Part shown: positions 27,274-35,886 of the stretch, piece after piece | Layout of the letters: the number at the start of each line of letters is the position of its first letter | Numbering within the stretch: the first letter of the stretch is position 1 | Assembly (NCBI GenBank): GCA_028285245.1 | Contig: JANQPY010000010.1 | Location: 1 to 64,000 of the forward strand | Length of the DNA: 64,000 nt | Source of the DNA: Gammaproteobacteria bacterium | GTDB taxonomy: Bacteria; Pseudomonadota; Gammaproteobacteria; Steroidobacterales; GCA-2729495 | Reading direction: 5' to 3' | The notes under the pieces: model-generated | Told to the model about the DNA's origin: nothing | The model's input: the letters and a program-made list of their open reading frames with translations, nothing else | Databases searched by the model: none | Translations under genes and position numbers: made by a program

Positions 27274-30150
27274 GTGAGTATGCCGCCAGCACTCGAAACC
27301 CTGCCGCAGTCCCTGCGCACCCCAGTGGCGGCCTGGTGGAATGAACATGGGCTAGCGGGGCCGCTGGCCGATACTCTGACCGCGCATCCGGAGCTCGTGG
27401 CTCCGCTCGTGCGCGCCGTTGCCTGCAGCCAGTACCTGAGTACGGTCATTGGGCGCTACCCATCAATGCTGGGTGAGCTGGCCGACGCGGGCTTGCTCAG
27501 CGCCGGGGCGCCTGCCGAACCGCTCCCGCAGCTACTTACAAACGAAGCCACGGCAAAACTTTCTGCCGCCGACTGCATGACAGCGCTGCGCCGTGCGCGC
27601 CACCGCGAGCTGCTGCGCATTGCCTGGCAGGATCTGACCGGGGGTGCTGACGCCGTTGCAACGCTGCGCGACCTCTCGGCGCTGGCTGACGCTCTGGTCA
27701 GTGTCGCGCTTGACTGGGCCGAGCGGCAGCTAACGGAGAAACACGGAAGCCCGATCGACGCAAATGGGCGCCCGGCAACACCTGTCGTGTTAGCCATGGG
27801 CAAACTGGGTGGCGGAGAACTGAATTTTTCTTCCGACATCGATCTCATCTTCTTGTTTACCGGCCGGGGTGAAACATCTGGTCCACGCATCATTAGCAAC
27901 GAGCAGTACTTCCGCCAGCTCGCGCAGCGCGTGATCAACCTGCTATCTCAGCCGACCGCAGACGGGTTCGCGTATCGCGTCGACGTGCGCTTGAGGCCGT
28001 TTGGCGACAGTGGCCCGCTGGCAGTAAGTCTGGCCGCTCTGGAGGACTACCTCGTCACCCACGGCCGCGACTGGGAGCGCTATGCCTATGTGAAGGCGCG
28101 TGCCATAAATCGCTGGGATGGCAGGGAAGCGTTCGTCGAACAAACACTGCGGCCGTTTGTGTATCGACGGTATCTCGACTACGGCGTGTTTGCGTCGCTT
28201 CGCAGTATGAAGGCCATGATCGAAGCGGAGGGGCGGCGCCGGGAGTACGCCGGCAACCTGAAGCTCGGGCCAGGCGGCATTCGTGAAATCGAGTTTGTCG
28301 TGCAGTCGCTGCAGCTTATTCGCGGCGGCGACGTTGCGGAGCTGCGCCAGCATCGGTTGCTGCCTGCCCTGGCTGCGCTAGGGCGGCTTGAATTACTACC
28401 CATCAACGTGGTCGATGAGCTGCGTGAGGCTTATCTGCATCTGCGTCAGCTAGAGAATCGTCTGCAGGCCATGAACGATGAGCAGGTCCACGACCTCCCC
28501 GACGATGCGCAGGCGCAGGCGCGGCTCGCTCTGGCCATGGGTGAGCCGGGCTGGACCGCGCTGTTACAGACGCTTGACCGGCATCGCCTGCGCGTTGCCA
28601 AGCACTTTAAGGCCGTTGTATTTGGTGATTCGCGGGATGCAGCCGACGCGGAAGAACAACTGGGCCTGATTGCTGCGGCCGAGCAAGGGCAAGAGGCGCT
28701 CGCTGACTATCTGAGGACTGTCGGCCTGCCGGAACCCGCTGCCGCCGCTGAGCGGCTGCAGTCGTTGCGCGCCGGCCAGCTTTATCAGCAAATGGATGAG
28801 CCCGGGCGCCAGCGCCTTGATGCGTTGCTGCCGAGGCTCATCAGCGCGATCGCGCTGGATCCCGGCGCCGCCGGTGCGCTGGACAGCGTGCTGCGGGTGG
28901 TTCAGGCCATTGGCCGGCGGTCCGCGTACTTCGCGTTGTTGTCTGAAAATCCTGATGCCCTGGCGCGTCTCGTCCGAGTGTGCGCTATCAGTCCGTTCCT
29001 TGTGCAGCAGCTCGCCGAGCATCCGCTGCTGCTGGATGAGCTGCTCGACCCGCGCGTTTTCCTGGCACCGCCCGAACTCGAAGAACTGGCTGAAGAGTTG
29101 GCCGTGCGCCTGGACGGCGTGGCCGGCGATGATGATGAGCGGCAGCTGCTCATCCTGGCTAACTTTCAGCGGGCGGCGATTTTTCGCATTGCCATCTCCG
29201 ATCTCAACGGCGTGTTACCGGTGATGCAGGTGAGTGATCGGCTCACTGAGCTAGCCGAGCTCGTGCTGGGCAAGGCGCTGCAGCTGTCCTGGGACGAGGT
29301 CGTGGCGCGGCATGGTCTGCCGGGCTGCGAAGACGCTGGCGTTCGGCGACCGGTTGGCTTTGCAATCGTGGCCTACGGCAAGCTGGGTGGGCTTGAACTG
29401 GGTTATGGATCAGACCTTGATCTGGTCTTCGTGCATGACTCAACGGATGCCGGCGCACATACCGACGGTGAATCGCCACTGGATAACAGCGTCTTCTTCG
29501 CCCGTCTTGTACGGCGGTTAATCCATAAGCTAACCGTCACCACTACGTCGGGACGCCTGTATGAGATCGACACTCGGCTGCGGCCCAGCGGCCAGTCAGG
29601 ACTCATGGTGACAAGCCTGAAGTCATTTGAACGCTATCAGCGGGAAGATGCCTGGACCTGGGAACATCAGGCCCTGCTGCGTAGCCGATCCGTAGCCGGC
29701 AGCCCGGCTGTTCGCGAGCAATTCGAAGTGCTGCGCCGGCGGGTCCTCGCGGATTTTGTCCGTCACGAACGGCTGCGTGATGACGTGGTTCAGATGCGTG
29801 CGCGCATGCGCGCCGAGTTAGGTGCCGGAACAGACGAGCTGTTCGACCTTAAGCAGGATCGCGGTGGCATCACGGACATCGAATTCCTGGTCCAGTACCT
29901 CGTACTGAAGCACGCGAGTGGCAATGCGCCGCTCACCGAGTTTCCCGACAACATTCGGCAGTTGGACGCCCTGGTACACGCTAATTTGCTGGAGGCGTCA
30001 GCTGCAGAGCGGCTGGCTGATAGTTATCGGGATTATCGTGGCCGGCTGCACAGACTCTCCCTGACGGGAGAAACGGGCCTGGTGCCGATGGCTGACGTAG
30101 CTGATCAGTCCGCCGGCGTCATCACCATCTGGCAGCAGTTCCTCGGCTGA
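27274..30150 (+). CDS. glnE: Glutamine synthetase adenylyltransferase/deadenylase GlnE
   Basis: The 958-residue GlnE has both nucleotidyltransferase domains. The N-terminal deadenylase half has LAMGKLGGGELNFSSDIDLIF (about residue 170-190) and the C-terminal adenylylating half has VAYGKLGGLELGYGSDLDLVF (about 695-715). RLRPFGDSGPL and RLRPSGQSGLM follow the respective centres. It adds or removes AMP on GlnA under the control of PII. The start is GTG 27274, with an ATG two codons later; no strong ribosome site distinguishes them. In pseudomonads glnE is followed by ilvE; here a small zinc-finger gene follows directly. Confidence 0.96.
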   Translation: MSMPPALETLPQSLRTPVAAWWNEHGLAGPLADTLTAHPELVAPLVRAVACSQYLSTVIGRYPSMLGELADAGLLSAGAPAEPLPQLLTNEATAKLSAADCMTALRRARHRELLRIAWQDLTGGADAVATLRDLSALADALVSVALDWAERQLTEKHGSPIDANGRPATPVVLAMGKLGGGELNFSSDIDLIFLFTGRGETSGPRIISNEQYFRQLAQRVINLLSQPTADGFAYRVDVRLRPFGDSGPLAVSLAALEDYLVTHGRDWERYAYVKARAINRWDGREAFVEQTLRPFVYRRYLDYGVFASLRSMKAMIEAEGRRREYAGNLKLGPGGIREIEFVVQSLQLIRGGDVAELRQHRLLPALAALGRLELLPINVVDELREAYLHLRQLENRLQAMNDEQVHDLPDDAQAQARLALAMGEPGWTALLQTLDRHRLRVAKHFKAVVFGDSRDAADAEEQLGLIAAAEQGQEALADYLRTVGLPEPAAAAERLQSLRAGQLYQQMDEPGRQRLDALLPRLISAIALDPGAAGALDSVLRVVQAIGRRSAYFALLSENPDALARLVRVCAISPFLVQQLAEHPLLLDELLDPRVFLAPPELEELAEELAVRLDGVAGDDDERQLLILANFQRAAIFRIAISDLNGVLPVMQVSDRLTELAELVLGKALQLSWDEVVARHGLPGCEDAGVRRPVGFAIVAYGKLGGLELGYGSDLDLVFVHDSTDAGAHTDGESPLDNSVFFARLVRRLIHKLTVTTTSGRLYEIDTRLRPSGQSGLMVTSLKSFERYQREDAWTWEHQALLRSRSVAGSPAVREQFEVLRRRVLADFVRHERLRDDVVQMRARMRAELGAGTDELFDLKQDRGGITDIEFLVQYLVLKHASGNAPLTEFPDNIRQLDALVHANLLEASAAERLADSYRDYRGRLHRLSLTGETGLVPMADVADQSAGVITIWQQFLG

Positions 30151-30255
30151 TGGTCAGCCGGCCAGTTCTTGATCCGTTCTGGTTGAGGTCGGCGACCGGC
30201 CTTATACTGGCGGCACTCTGGGAAGTCTTTGCCGAAGGGCCAAAACGTAACTGTC

Positions 30256-30450
30256 ATGCCCGAGCCACAACTCATCCAGCCGAATGCTGAGAACCGGTAC
30301 GAGGTGAAAGCGGCTGATCTGCCGCTCTCCTGTCCGATGCCCGGCATGGCATTGTGGAACTCGCATCCCCGGGTTTACCTGCCAGTGGAAAAGTTGGGTA
30401 CCGCGAAATGCCCCTACTGCGGCGCAGACTACGTCTTGTTGAACGAATGA
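30256..30450 (+). CDS. CHCC-type zinc-finger protein (NDUFS6-like)
   Basis: The 64-residue protein has the zf-CHCC pattern: YEVKAADLPLSCPMPGMALWNSHPRVYLPV then AKCPYCGADYVL, giving one C, one H and a CxxC as zinc ligands. The family is homologous to the C-terminal domain of mitochondrial NDUFS6. Bacterial members often sit near waaF/ilvE and are not characterised. I prefer ATG 30256 over TTG 30229 because conserved sequence begins after it. The 70 bases before hldD show nothing notable. Confidence 0.85.
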   Translation: MPEPQLIQPNAENRYEVKAADLPLSCPMPGMALWNSHPRVYLPVEKLGTAKCPYCGADYVLLNE

Positions 30451-30519
30451 CACTTCGCAAGCGGCTGCGCAACCTAATCGGGCGCCCTGCGCCGTGTTGA
30501 TCTTGATCGGCGTTGACGC

Positions 30520-31458
30520 ATGCTGATGGTCACCGGCGGAGCCGGTTTCATCGGTTCGAATCTGATCGCCGGCCTCAACCAAACGGGCGAAACGGCTGTA
30601 TGTGTTGTCGAGGACTTCACCGACGGCCGCAAGATGTTCAACCTTGCCGACTGTCGCACCGCTGACTATGTCGATAAAGATCAGATGCTGGCACGGATGC
30701 GTGCCGGGGTCGATGTGCTGGAAGGCGTAAGCACTGTGTTTCATCAGGGCGCCTGCAGCACGACTACGGAATGGGACGGCCGCTACATGATGGAGAACAA
30801 CTTTGAGTTCTCCAAGCTGCTGCTCAACCAGTGTCTCGCTAGCGGCGTTTCCTTCATCTACGCCTCCTCGGCCTCTGTCTACGGTGCGGGCCATGATTTT
30901 CGTGTGAGCCCGGACTGCGAGCGGCCGATCAACATGTATGCCTACTCAAAGTTGGCGTTCGATAACTACGTGCGCGACAAGCTGCCGGGTGCAAAGTCGC
31001 AGATCGCGGGACTGCGCTACTTCAACGTGTATGGGCCGCGCGAGCAACACAAGGGCGGCATGGCCAGTGTAGTCTGGCACTTCCATAACCAACTGCTGGC
31101 GGGTGAGTCCGTGCGGTTGTTTGAAGGTAGCGACGGTTACGGGAACGGCGAGCAGCGGCGTGATTTCGTGCACGTGGACGACATCGTTAACCTGAATCTC
31201 TGGCTGCTGAACCAGAGTGGTGTGTCGGGCATCTTCAACGCCGGCACCGGGCGCAGTCAGACGTTCAATGAGGTGGCCTCAGCCGTCATCAAATGGCACG
31301 GCAGAGGCAGTGTTGACTATATTCCCTTCCCGGGAAACCTGTCTGGCAGTTACCAGAGCTTCACCGAAGCCGATCTGACGGACTTGCGGGCGGCGGGGTA
31401 TCAGGAAGATTTTCTGGACGTGCAAGACGGCGTTCAGCGCTACCTGGATCGACTCTGA
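30520..31458 (+). CDS. hldD: ADP-L-glycero-D-manno-heptose 6-epimerase HldD
   Basis: This 312-residue short-chain dehydrogenase begins MLMVTGGAGFIGSNLIAGLN (NADP-binding glycine motif). It has FHQGACSTTTEWDGRYMMENN, ASSASVYGAG and the catalytic YxxxK in MYAYSKLAFDNYV, then LRYFNVYGPREQHKGGMASV and GEQRRDFVHVDDIV. These are all HldD hallmarks. It converts ADP-D-glycero- to ADP-L-glycero-manno-heptose for the LPS inner core. It directly precedes waaF. Confidence 0.97.
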   Translation: MLMVTGGAGFIGSNLIAGLNQTGETAVCVVEDFTDGRKMFNLADCRTADYVDKDQMLARMRAGVDVLEGVSTVFHQGACSTTTEWDGRYMMENNFEFSKLLLNQCLASGVSFIYASSASVYGAGHDFRVSPDCERPINMYAYSKLAFDNYVRDKLPGAKSQIAGLRYFNVYGPREQHKGGMASVVWHFHNQLLAGESVRLFEGSDGYGNGEQRRDFVHVDDIVNLNLWLLNQSGVSGIFNAGTGRSQTFNEVASAVIKWHGRGSVDYIPFPGNLSGSYQSFTEADLTDLRAAGYQEDFLDVQDGVQRYLDRL

Positions 31459-31466
31459 CACTTTCC

Positions 31467-32471
31467 ATGGGCGTGTCCGCCGCCGCCGAGTATCTGATTG
31501 TGGGTCCAGCCTGGGTCGGCGACATGGTGATGGCCCAGTCGCTTTTTAAGTTGCTGCGCCAGAAGGATCCTGGGGCGGCGATCGATGTCGTCGCGCCACC
31601 GTGGTCGGAGCCGTTGCTCGCGCGGATGCCCGAAGTGCGTGAGGCGTTGATTCTCGACGTGGCTCACGGTCAGTTCGGCTGGGCCCTGCGCAGGCGTTTA
31701 GGCCTCAAGTTGCGCAAGCACGCCTATACCCACGCGCTGGTGCTCCCGCGTTCATTTAAGTCTGCCCTCGTTCCCTGGTTCGCGCGCGTGCCAAAACGGA
31801 CTGGATTTCGCGGCGAGTTTCGCCGCCTGTTGCTTAACGATTTGCGCCACCGCGATACAGAGCGACTTGATCAGACAGTAAAACGCTTTGTGTCATTGGG
31901 CGTTGATGCCGGTGCGGCCTTACCCGAAGTGCCGCATCCTGGCCTGTCAGTGGACGTGGCGAACCTGGCCCGGCTGCGTCAGACGTTCGGCCTGGCCGAG
32001 AGTGCTGTGGCCCTGATGCCGGGCGCCGCATTCGGGCCCGCAAAGTGCTGGCCGCTCGAGTACTTCGCCAAACTTGCGGCCGAGCTCGGTGCGCAAGGGG
32101 TGCAGGTCTGGATACTCGGCTCCGCAGGCGAGGCCGAAGCCGGCGAGACGATTCGTGCTCAGGCCGGTGATCTGGCTGTTAACCTGTGCGGCCAAACCCG
32201 GCTGGAGGACGCCGTTGATCTGCTGTCTGCTGCCTATGCCGCAGTGACCAACGACTCGGGGCTAATGCACGTCGCGGCGGCGGCTGGCGCCCGGGTGATC
32301 GCGATTTACGGTTCAAGCTCGCCCCGGTTTACGCCGCCGCTCACGGCCAGGGCCGACATTCTTTATCGCGGATTGGACTGCAGTCCCTGTTTCCAACGGC
32401 AGTGTCCGCTGGAGCACCTAAACTGTCTGCGCGAAATACGGCCCGACCAGGTCTTGCGCCTAATCCATTAA
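31467..32471 (+). CDS. waaF: ADP-heptose:LPS heptosyltransferase II WaaF
   Basis: A 334-residue GT9 glycosyltransferase. It shows ILVGPAWVGD-type start (LIVGPAWVGDMVMAQSLFKLL), LPRSFKSALVPW, MPGAAFGPAKCWPLEYFAKL and the C-terminal donor site AAVTNDSGLMHVAAAAGARV, followed by YGSSSPRFTPP, which is typical of WaaF. It adds the second heptose to the LPS inner core. It sits 8 bases after hldD, so the two form an LPS operon. Confidence 0.93.
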   Translation: MGVSAAAEYLIVGPAWVGDMVMAQSLFKLLRQKDPGAAIDVVAPPWSEPLLARMPEVREALILDVAHGQFGWALRRRLGLKLRKHAYTHALVLPRSFKSALVPWFARVPKRTGFRGEFRRLLLNDLRHRDTERLDQTVKRFVSLGVDAGAALPEVPHPGLSVDVANLARLRQTFGLAESAVALMPGAAFGPAKCWPLEYFAKLAAELGAQGVQVWILGSAGEAEAGETIRAQAGDLAVNLCGQTRLEDAVDLLSAAYAAVTNDSGLMHVAAAAGARVIAIYGSSSPRFTPPLTARADILYRGLDCSPCFQRQCPLEHLNCLREIRPDQVLRLIH

Positions 32472-32484
32472 CCGGGGAGCCATC

Positions 32485-33021
32485 ATGTCCAGACTCATCG
32501 CTTTGTTGCTCTGTTTTCCAATGTTGGCGCAAGCCAGTATTGAGTCAGGCACACTGGCCGGCTTTCGCCTGGGCGATCAGTTTTCATTAAGTGGCGCCAC
32601 CCTGACCAAGATCATGGGTGACCGCAGCGTGCGCATCATAGCCGCGTCACCGGAGCTGCCTGCTGATGCTGATCTGCTACATGTCTACGCCACGCCGGGC
32701 AGCTACACGATTGGCAAAATCATCATTCAGCGCTGGGAAGACAATGCTGCTGGCGCGGAGCGGCTGGCCGGTAAGCTCAAGGCCCGATGGGAGTCGAAGT
32801 ATCCCGAGTGGGAGTCGCTGCAGGCACCAGTTCCGTTTGGCAAGAGCGGTGGTGCGATGGTTGCGCGACTGGTTAAGGGCCCTTACGCACTGGTGATTTT
32901 CTATCGACCGGTCGAAGAGCGCTACGCGGTTTCCGTGGAGCTTGAGTTCGAGTCCCGCAGTCCTGAGCGCAAGGCGTGGAAGCAGCAAATCGCAGCTGAA
33001 GCCACCGACTCATCCAATTAG
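32485..33021 (+). CDS. Small secreted protein, uncharacterised
   Basis: The 178-residue product has a short signal sequence (MSRLIALLLCFPMLAQAS, cleaved at about 17) and a mature alpha/beta part without cysteine. It contains ESGTLAGFRLGDQFSLSG and VYATPGSYTIGKIIIQRW. I do not recognise the family. It is 13 bases downstream of waaF, preceded by a GGGGAG site, and probably co-transcribed with hldD-waaF. A role at the cell envelope is inferred from context only. Confidence 0.7.
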   Translation: MSRLIALLLCFPMLAQASIESGTLAGFRLGDQFSLSGATLTKIMGDRSVRIIAASPELPADADLLHVYATPGSYTIGKIIIQRWEDNAAGAERLAGKLKARWESKYPEWESLQAPVPFGKSGGAMVARLVKGPYALVIFYRPVEERYAVSVELEFESRSPERKAWKQQIAAEATDSSN

Positions 33022-33026
33022 CCACT

Positions 33027-33049
33027 CCGCAGACTGCCTGCGGGCTTTG
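33027..33049 (+). terminator. Possible terminator after the hldD-waaF run
   Basis: CCGCAG and CTGCGG form a 6-base-pair stem around ACTGC, extended by one weak pair and followed only by GCTTTG. The T-run is short, so this is a weak candidate. It lies between the convergent small secreted-protein gene and the Kdo hydroxylase gene. Confidence 0.35.
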
Positions 33050-33059
33050 TAGCGGCTCG

Positions 33060-33965
33060 CTAGGCCGCAGAGCGGAGCAGATTGATCGGCGCCAGCTCCG
33101 GGCGCCGGCAGTTCTCAAGCGGCACGATGGCTGTATACACAAGGGCGTGCTGGCCAGACAAACAGGCATGGCTGACCATGTCGGTCAATACCATCCAGGC
33201 CGAAAAAGGCGGTAGCCGAAATTCCTCATAGCCGACTTTGTCTTCCTGGAAGCCCGGCGTGTCCTTCATGTAGTTGTGGAACTTCCGCATGACGCGGTCA
33301 TACGGGCTGCTATCGAGCATCTTGGCTAACGGCAGGCCCAGCCGGCTTATGCCGTTGAGCGCACCGGTGCGCAGCCTGTCGATTGGGCCCTTCGCGAGCT
33401 TGCCGTAAGTCGGCGGCAACAGCTGCGCATCCTTTCCGTACCGCTCTAGTAGCTCCGGGAATCGACCCTTGGTTGCCCAAACCCGGTCTACCTGCGGATT
33501 TACGTTGACGAAGAAGCGCAGTATCCGGTCACCGTTCGTGGCTCCGTAGGCGCCCGCATCGACATGCACCAGCTCATTGCTGGCATGCGCACTCAAGCCC
33601 CGCCCCTGTTCCTCGATCGGCCTGAAACTGCAGGTGCCGACCAACATGTTCCGAGCCAGGCTTGGCATGACCTGCTCAAGAAATGCTGTGACGTTGTCCC
33701 GATGCCGTGTCAGGACGGACCGGGATAAGTCGAACAGCTTCGATTGAGGATTGAGGCCTTTGATGCGGTCTGCTTCCGGGTGGTAACTCACGTTTTTGCG
33801 CACCAATTCACCGGGCAATTGCTCGCGCAGGCACTCCAGGTCTGCAGCGGACGGCAGCTCAATGGGGCACTGTGGAAAGTAGACTACCCGGCCGGCTTCC
33901 AGCAGATCGCCGATGGTGTCGGCGGGCTCGGTCTGAATTCTGGCTGTGTCGAAGGATTCGAGCAT
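33060..33965 (-). CDS. kdoO: Kdo hydroxylase family protein (KdoO-like)
   Basis: The 301-residue protein matches the Kdo hydroxylase family (PF11004). It shows KNVSYHPEADRIKGL near the N-terminus, HASNELVHVDAGAYGATNGDRILRFFVN with the HxD iron-binding pair (HVDA), and HNYMKDTPGFQEDK, then the late FSAWMVLTDMVSHACLSGQHA. Family members are Fe(II)/2-oxoglutarate dioxygenases that hydroxylate Kdo at C3 to give Ko in lipid A-core of Yersinia and Burkholderia. I start at ATG 33965; another start is open 9 codons upstream. It lies beside a GT9 gene and kdkA. Confidence 0.88.
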   Translation of the reverse strand: MLESFDTARIQTEPADTIGDLLEAGRVVYFPQCPIELPSAADLECLREQLPGELVRKNVSYHPEADRIKGLNPQSKLFDLSRSVLTRHRDNVTAFLEQVMPSLARNMLVGTCSFRPIEEQGRGLSAHASNELVHVDAGAYGATNGDRILRFFVNVNPQVDRVWATKGRFPELLERYGKDAQLLPPTYGKLAKGPIDRLRTGALNGISRLGLPLAKMLDSSPYDRVMRKFHNYMKDTPGFQEDKVGYEEFRLPPFSAWMVLTDMVSHACLSGQHALVYTAIVPLENCRRPELAPINLLRSAA

Positions 33966-34040
33966 GTGCTTGCCGCAACGAGTTCCAGGCACAGTTTACC
34001 TAACTGCAGGAGGTGCTTCTTGCAGCTCCGCCGGTACGGG

Positions 34041-35117
34041 TCAGTCAGCCAATCTGTCCCCGGAGCTCAGAACCAGGTCGATTTTCTCAGTTACATCCTC
34101 CAGCGTTATCAGCTTCATCGCATCCGGGTCACGTACGCGCTGACCCCAGCGCAGTGCTTCAACCGGTTCCCCGAACTCCTGCTCCACCGCATCCGGGTAC
34201 CTGTCTACGGTGAGGTGCTGAGACAGATAAGGGCCTGTGCGGAAGCGGTTGGACGTTGCATACAGCCCAACTACGGGTGTGCCGGCCGCCGTTGCCATGT
34301 GCGCCGGACCTGAGTCCGGGCAGACGACCAGCGCTGCACGATCTATTACTGCAAATAATTGCTTCAGGGTTGTCTGGCCAATCAGGTTTACAGGCGAGCC
34401 GCTCGACTGTGCGGTGATTTGTGCGCCGTAATCGCGTTCCAGCGCCGTTGGACCACCGGTCAGCAGTACCTTGGCTGCGTATCTTGCATGCAGGTAATCC
34501 ACCAGCTCTACGTAACGACTCACGGGCCAGTTGCGGAAATTTCTGAAGCGCTGGCTGCTACACGGGCTTAGCACTACGATGGGCGCTTCATCTGTGCAGA
34601 TCCTGTCGGCGAATTGAATGTCTTCCGGGGCGACTGGTATGTCCCAACGCAGTGTGCGCTCGCTTATGCCTAAGTGTTCAAGGAAGCCAAACAAACCGTC
34701 AATGACATGCTGTTGCGACTTCGCCGGAATCTTTTCCATGGCGAACATCCATTGATTGTCACGCGCACGGGCACGGTCGAAACCGATGCGGCGGTCCGAG
34801 CGCACACAGAGGCTGGCCAGATTTGCTCGCATGGAGGCATGCATGTGGAGCAGGAGGTCAAAACGCTGCTGCTTGAGCTGCCGTCTCAGTCGAATCAATT
34901 CGCTCCAACCGCCCCGTTTATCGAAAGTGATAAACTCAACGCCGTCCACGTTCTCCATCAGGGCGAATTCTGTTCTCCCGATAATCCAGGTGATTTTGGT
35001 AGTCGGCCAAACGGACTGTAGCGTTCGTATTACGGGTAGCGTGTGGCAGCAATCCCCGATCGCTGACAGCCTGATGACACAAAGCCGGTCGGGGGCGTGA
35101 CCGAATCGATCATTCAT
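34041..35117 (-). CDS. GT9 glycosyltransferase (heptosyltransferase family)
   Basis: A 358-residue GT9 protein with CVIRLSAIGDCCHTLPVIRTLQ at the N-terminus, ITWIIGRTE, FDLLLHMHASMRANL, IGFDRARARDNQ and the donor-binding ALVVCPDSGPAHMATAAGTPV. It is closest in feel to heptosyltransferase I or to Kdo/heptose transferases of the inner core, but the acceptor cannot be read from sequence. It lies upstream of the kdoO-like gene on the same strand with a 75-base gap and diverges from kdkA. Confidence 0.88.
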   Translation of the reverse strand: MNDRFGHAPDRLCVIRLSAIGDCCHTLPVIRTLQSVWPTTKITWIIGRTEFALMENVDGVEFITFDKRGGWSELIRLRRQLKQQRFDLLLHMHASMRANLASLCVRSDRRIGFDRARARDNQWMFAMEKIPAKSQQHVIDGLFGFLEHLGISERTLRWDIPVAPEDIQFADRICTDEAPIVVLSPCSSQRFRNFRNWPVSRYVELVDYLHARYAAKVLLTGGPTALERDYGAQITAQSSGSPVNLIGQTTLKQLFAVIDRAALVVCPDSGPAHMATAAGTPVVGLYATSNRFRTGPYLSQHLTVDRYPDAVEQEFGEPVEALRWGQRVRDPDAMKLITLEDVTEKIDLVLSSGDRLAD

Positions 35118-35160
35118 TAATGGTCACGCGGTACTCTGCAACAATCTTAAGGAAGCGGTG

Positions 35161-35886
35161 ATGGCAAGGCGTGTTGCACGAGTTGACACAAGCATCATCG
35201 TATACGATGACTCGCTGGTCAGCCATATTCAGCCGGAGTCGTTCGAGCCCGATACCTGGACTGACTCACCCACCGCACCTGGCTACGCCGGCGGCCGCGG
35301 CAACACACTGTTCATCGAACTTAGCGGCAGACAGTGTGTGCTGCGACACTACTATCGTGGCGGCGCGATTGGCCGGTTTGTTGATGACCGGTTTTTCTGG
35401 CCGGGCTTCGCGCGGTCGCGACCAAATCTTGAGTGGTCGCTGTTGGCGCGCCTGGCGAACTGGGGCCTGCCCGTGCCGGTCCCGCTCGCGGCTCGCGCGA
35501 ACGTGACCGGCATCGTGTACACAGCGGATCTCATAACCGTGCGCCTGCCCGACGTTGTGCCCTTGTCAACGCGACTGAGTGAGGGCCCGTTGGGAGAAGA
35601 GGGTTGGCGGCGCGTTGGTGAGGTGGTTGGAAAGTTCCATCAGCGCCACGTTTTTCACGCGGACCTTACCGCGCACAACATCCAGATCGACACGAACGAG
35701 CAGCCATTTTTGCTGGACTTTGATCGAGGCCGCGTGATGCCGGGAGTCGGCAACTGGTGCCGGCAGAACCTTGCCCGCCTGCATCGCTCGCTGGTCAAGA
35801 TCAGCGCCGATGGCAGCATCGGTTTCGGCGTTGAGCAATGGCAGTGGTTGGAGGCCGGCTACGCTTCTTGCGGCTTGTCGGTGTAA
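35161..35886 (+). CDS. kdkA: 3-deoxy-D-manno-octulosonic acid kinase KdkA
   Basis: The 241-residue protein is a small eukaryotic-type kinase of the KdkA/RfaP group. It has CVLRHYYRGGAIGRFV (the KdkA N-lobe with RHYYRGG), FFWPGFARSRPNLEWSLL, the catalytic loop HRHVFHADLTAHNIQID-type (QRHVFHADLTAHNIQID) and the metal site LLDFDRGRVMPG. It phosphorylates Kdo at O-4 in the LPS inner core. ATG 35161 has an AGGA site; the GTG one codon earlier is less likely. Its last 28 bases overlap the convergent lpxL-like gene. Confidence 0.93.
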   Translation: MARRVARVDTSIIVYDDSLVSHIQPESFEPDTWTDSPTAPGYAGGRGNTLFIELSGRQCVLRHYYRGGAIGRFVDDRFFWPGFARSRPNLEWSLLARLANWGLPVPVPLAARANVTGIVYTADLITVRLPDVVPLSTRLSEGPLGEEGWRRVGEVVGKFHQRHVFHADLTAHNIQIDTNEQPFLLDFDRGRVMPGVGNWCRQNLARLHRSLVKISADGSIGFGVEQWQWLEAGYASCGLSV

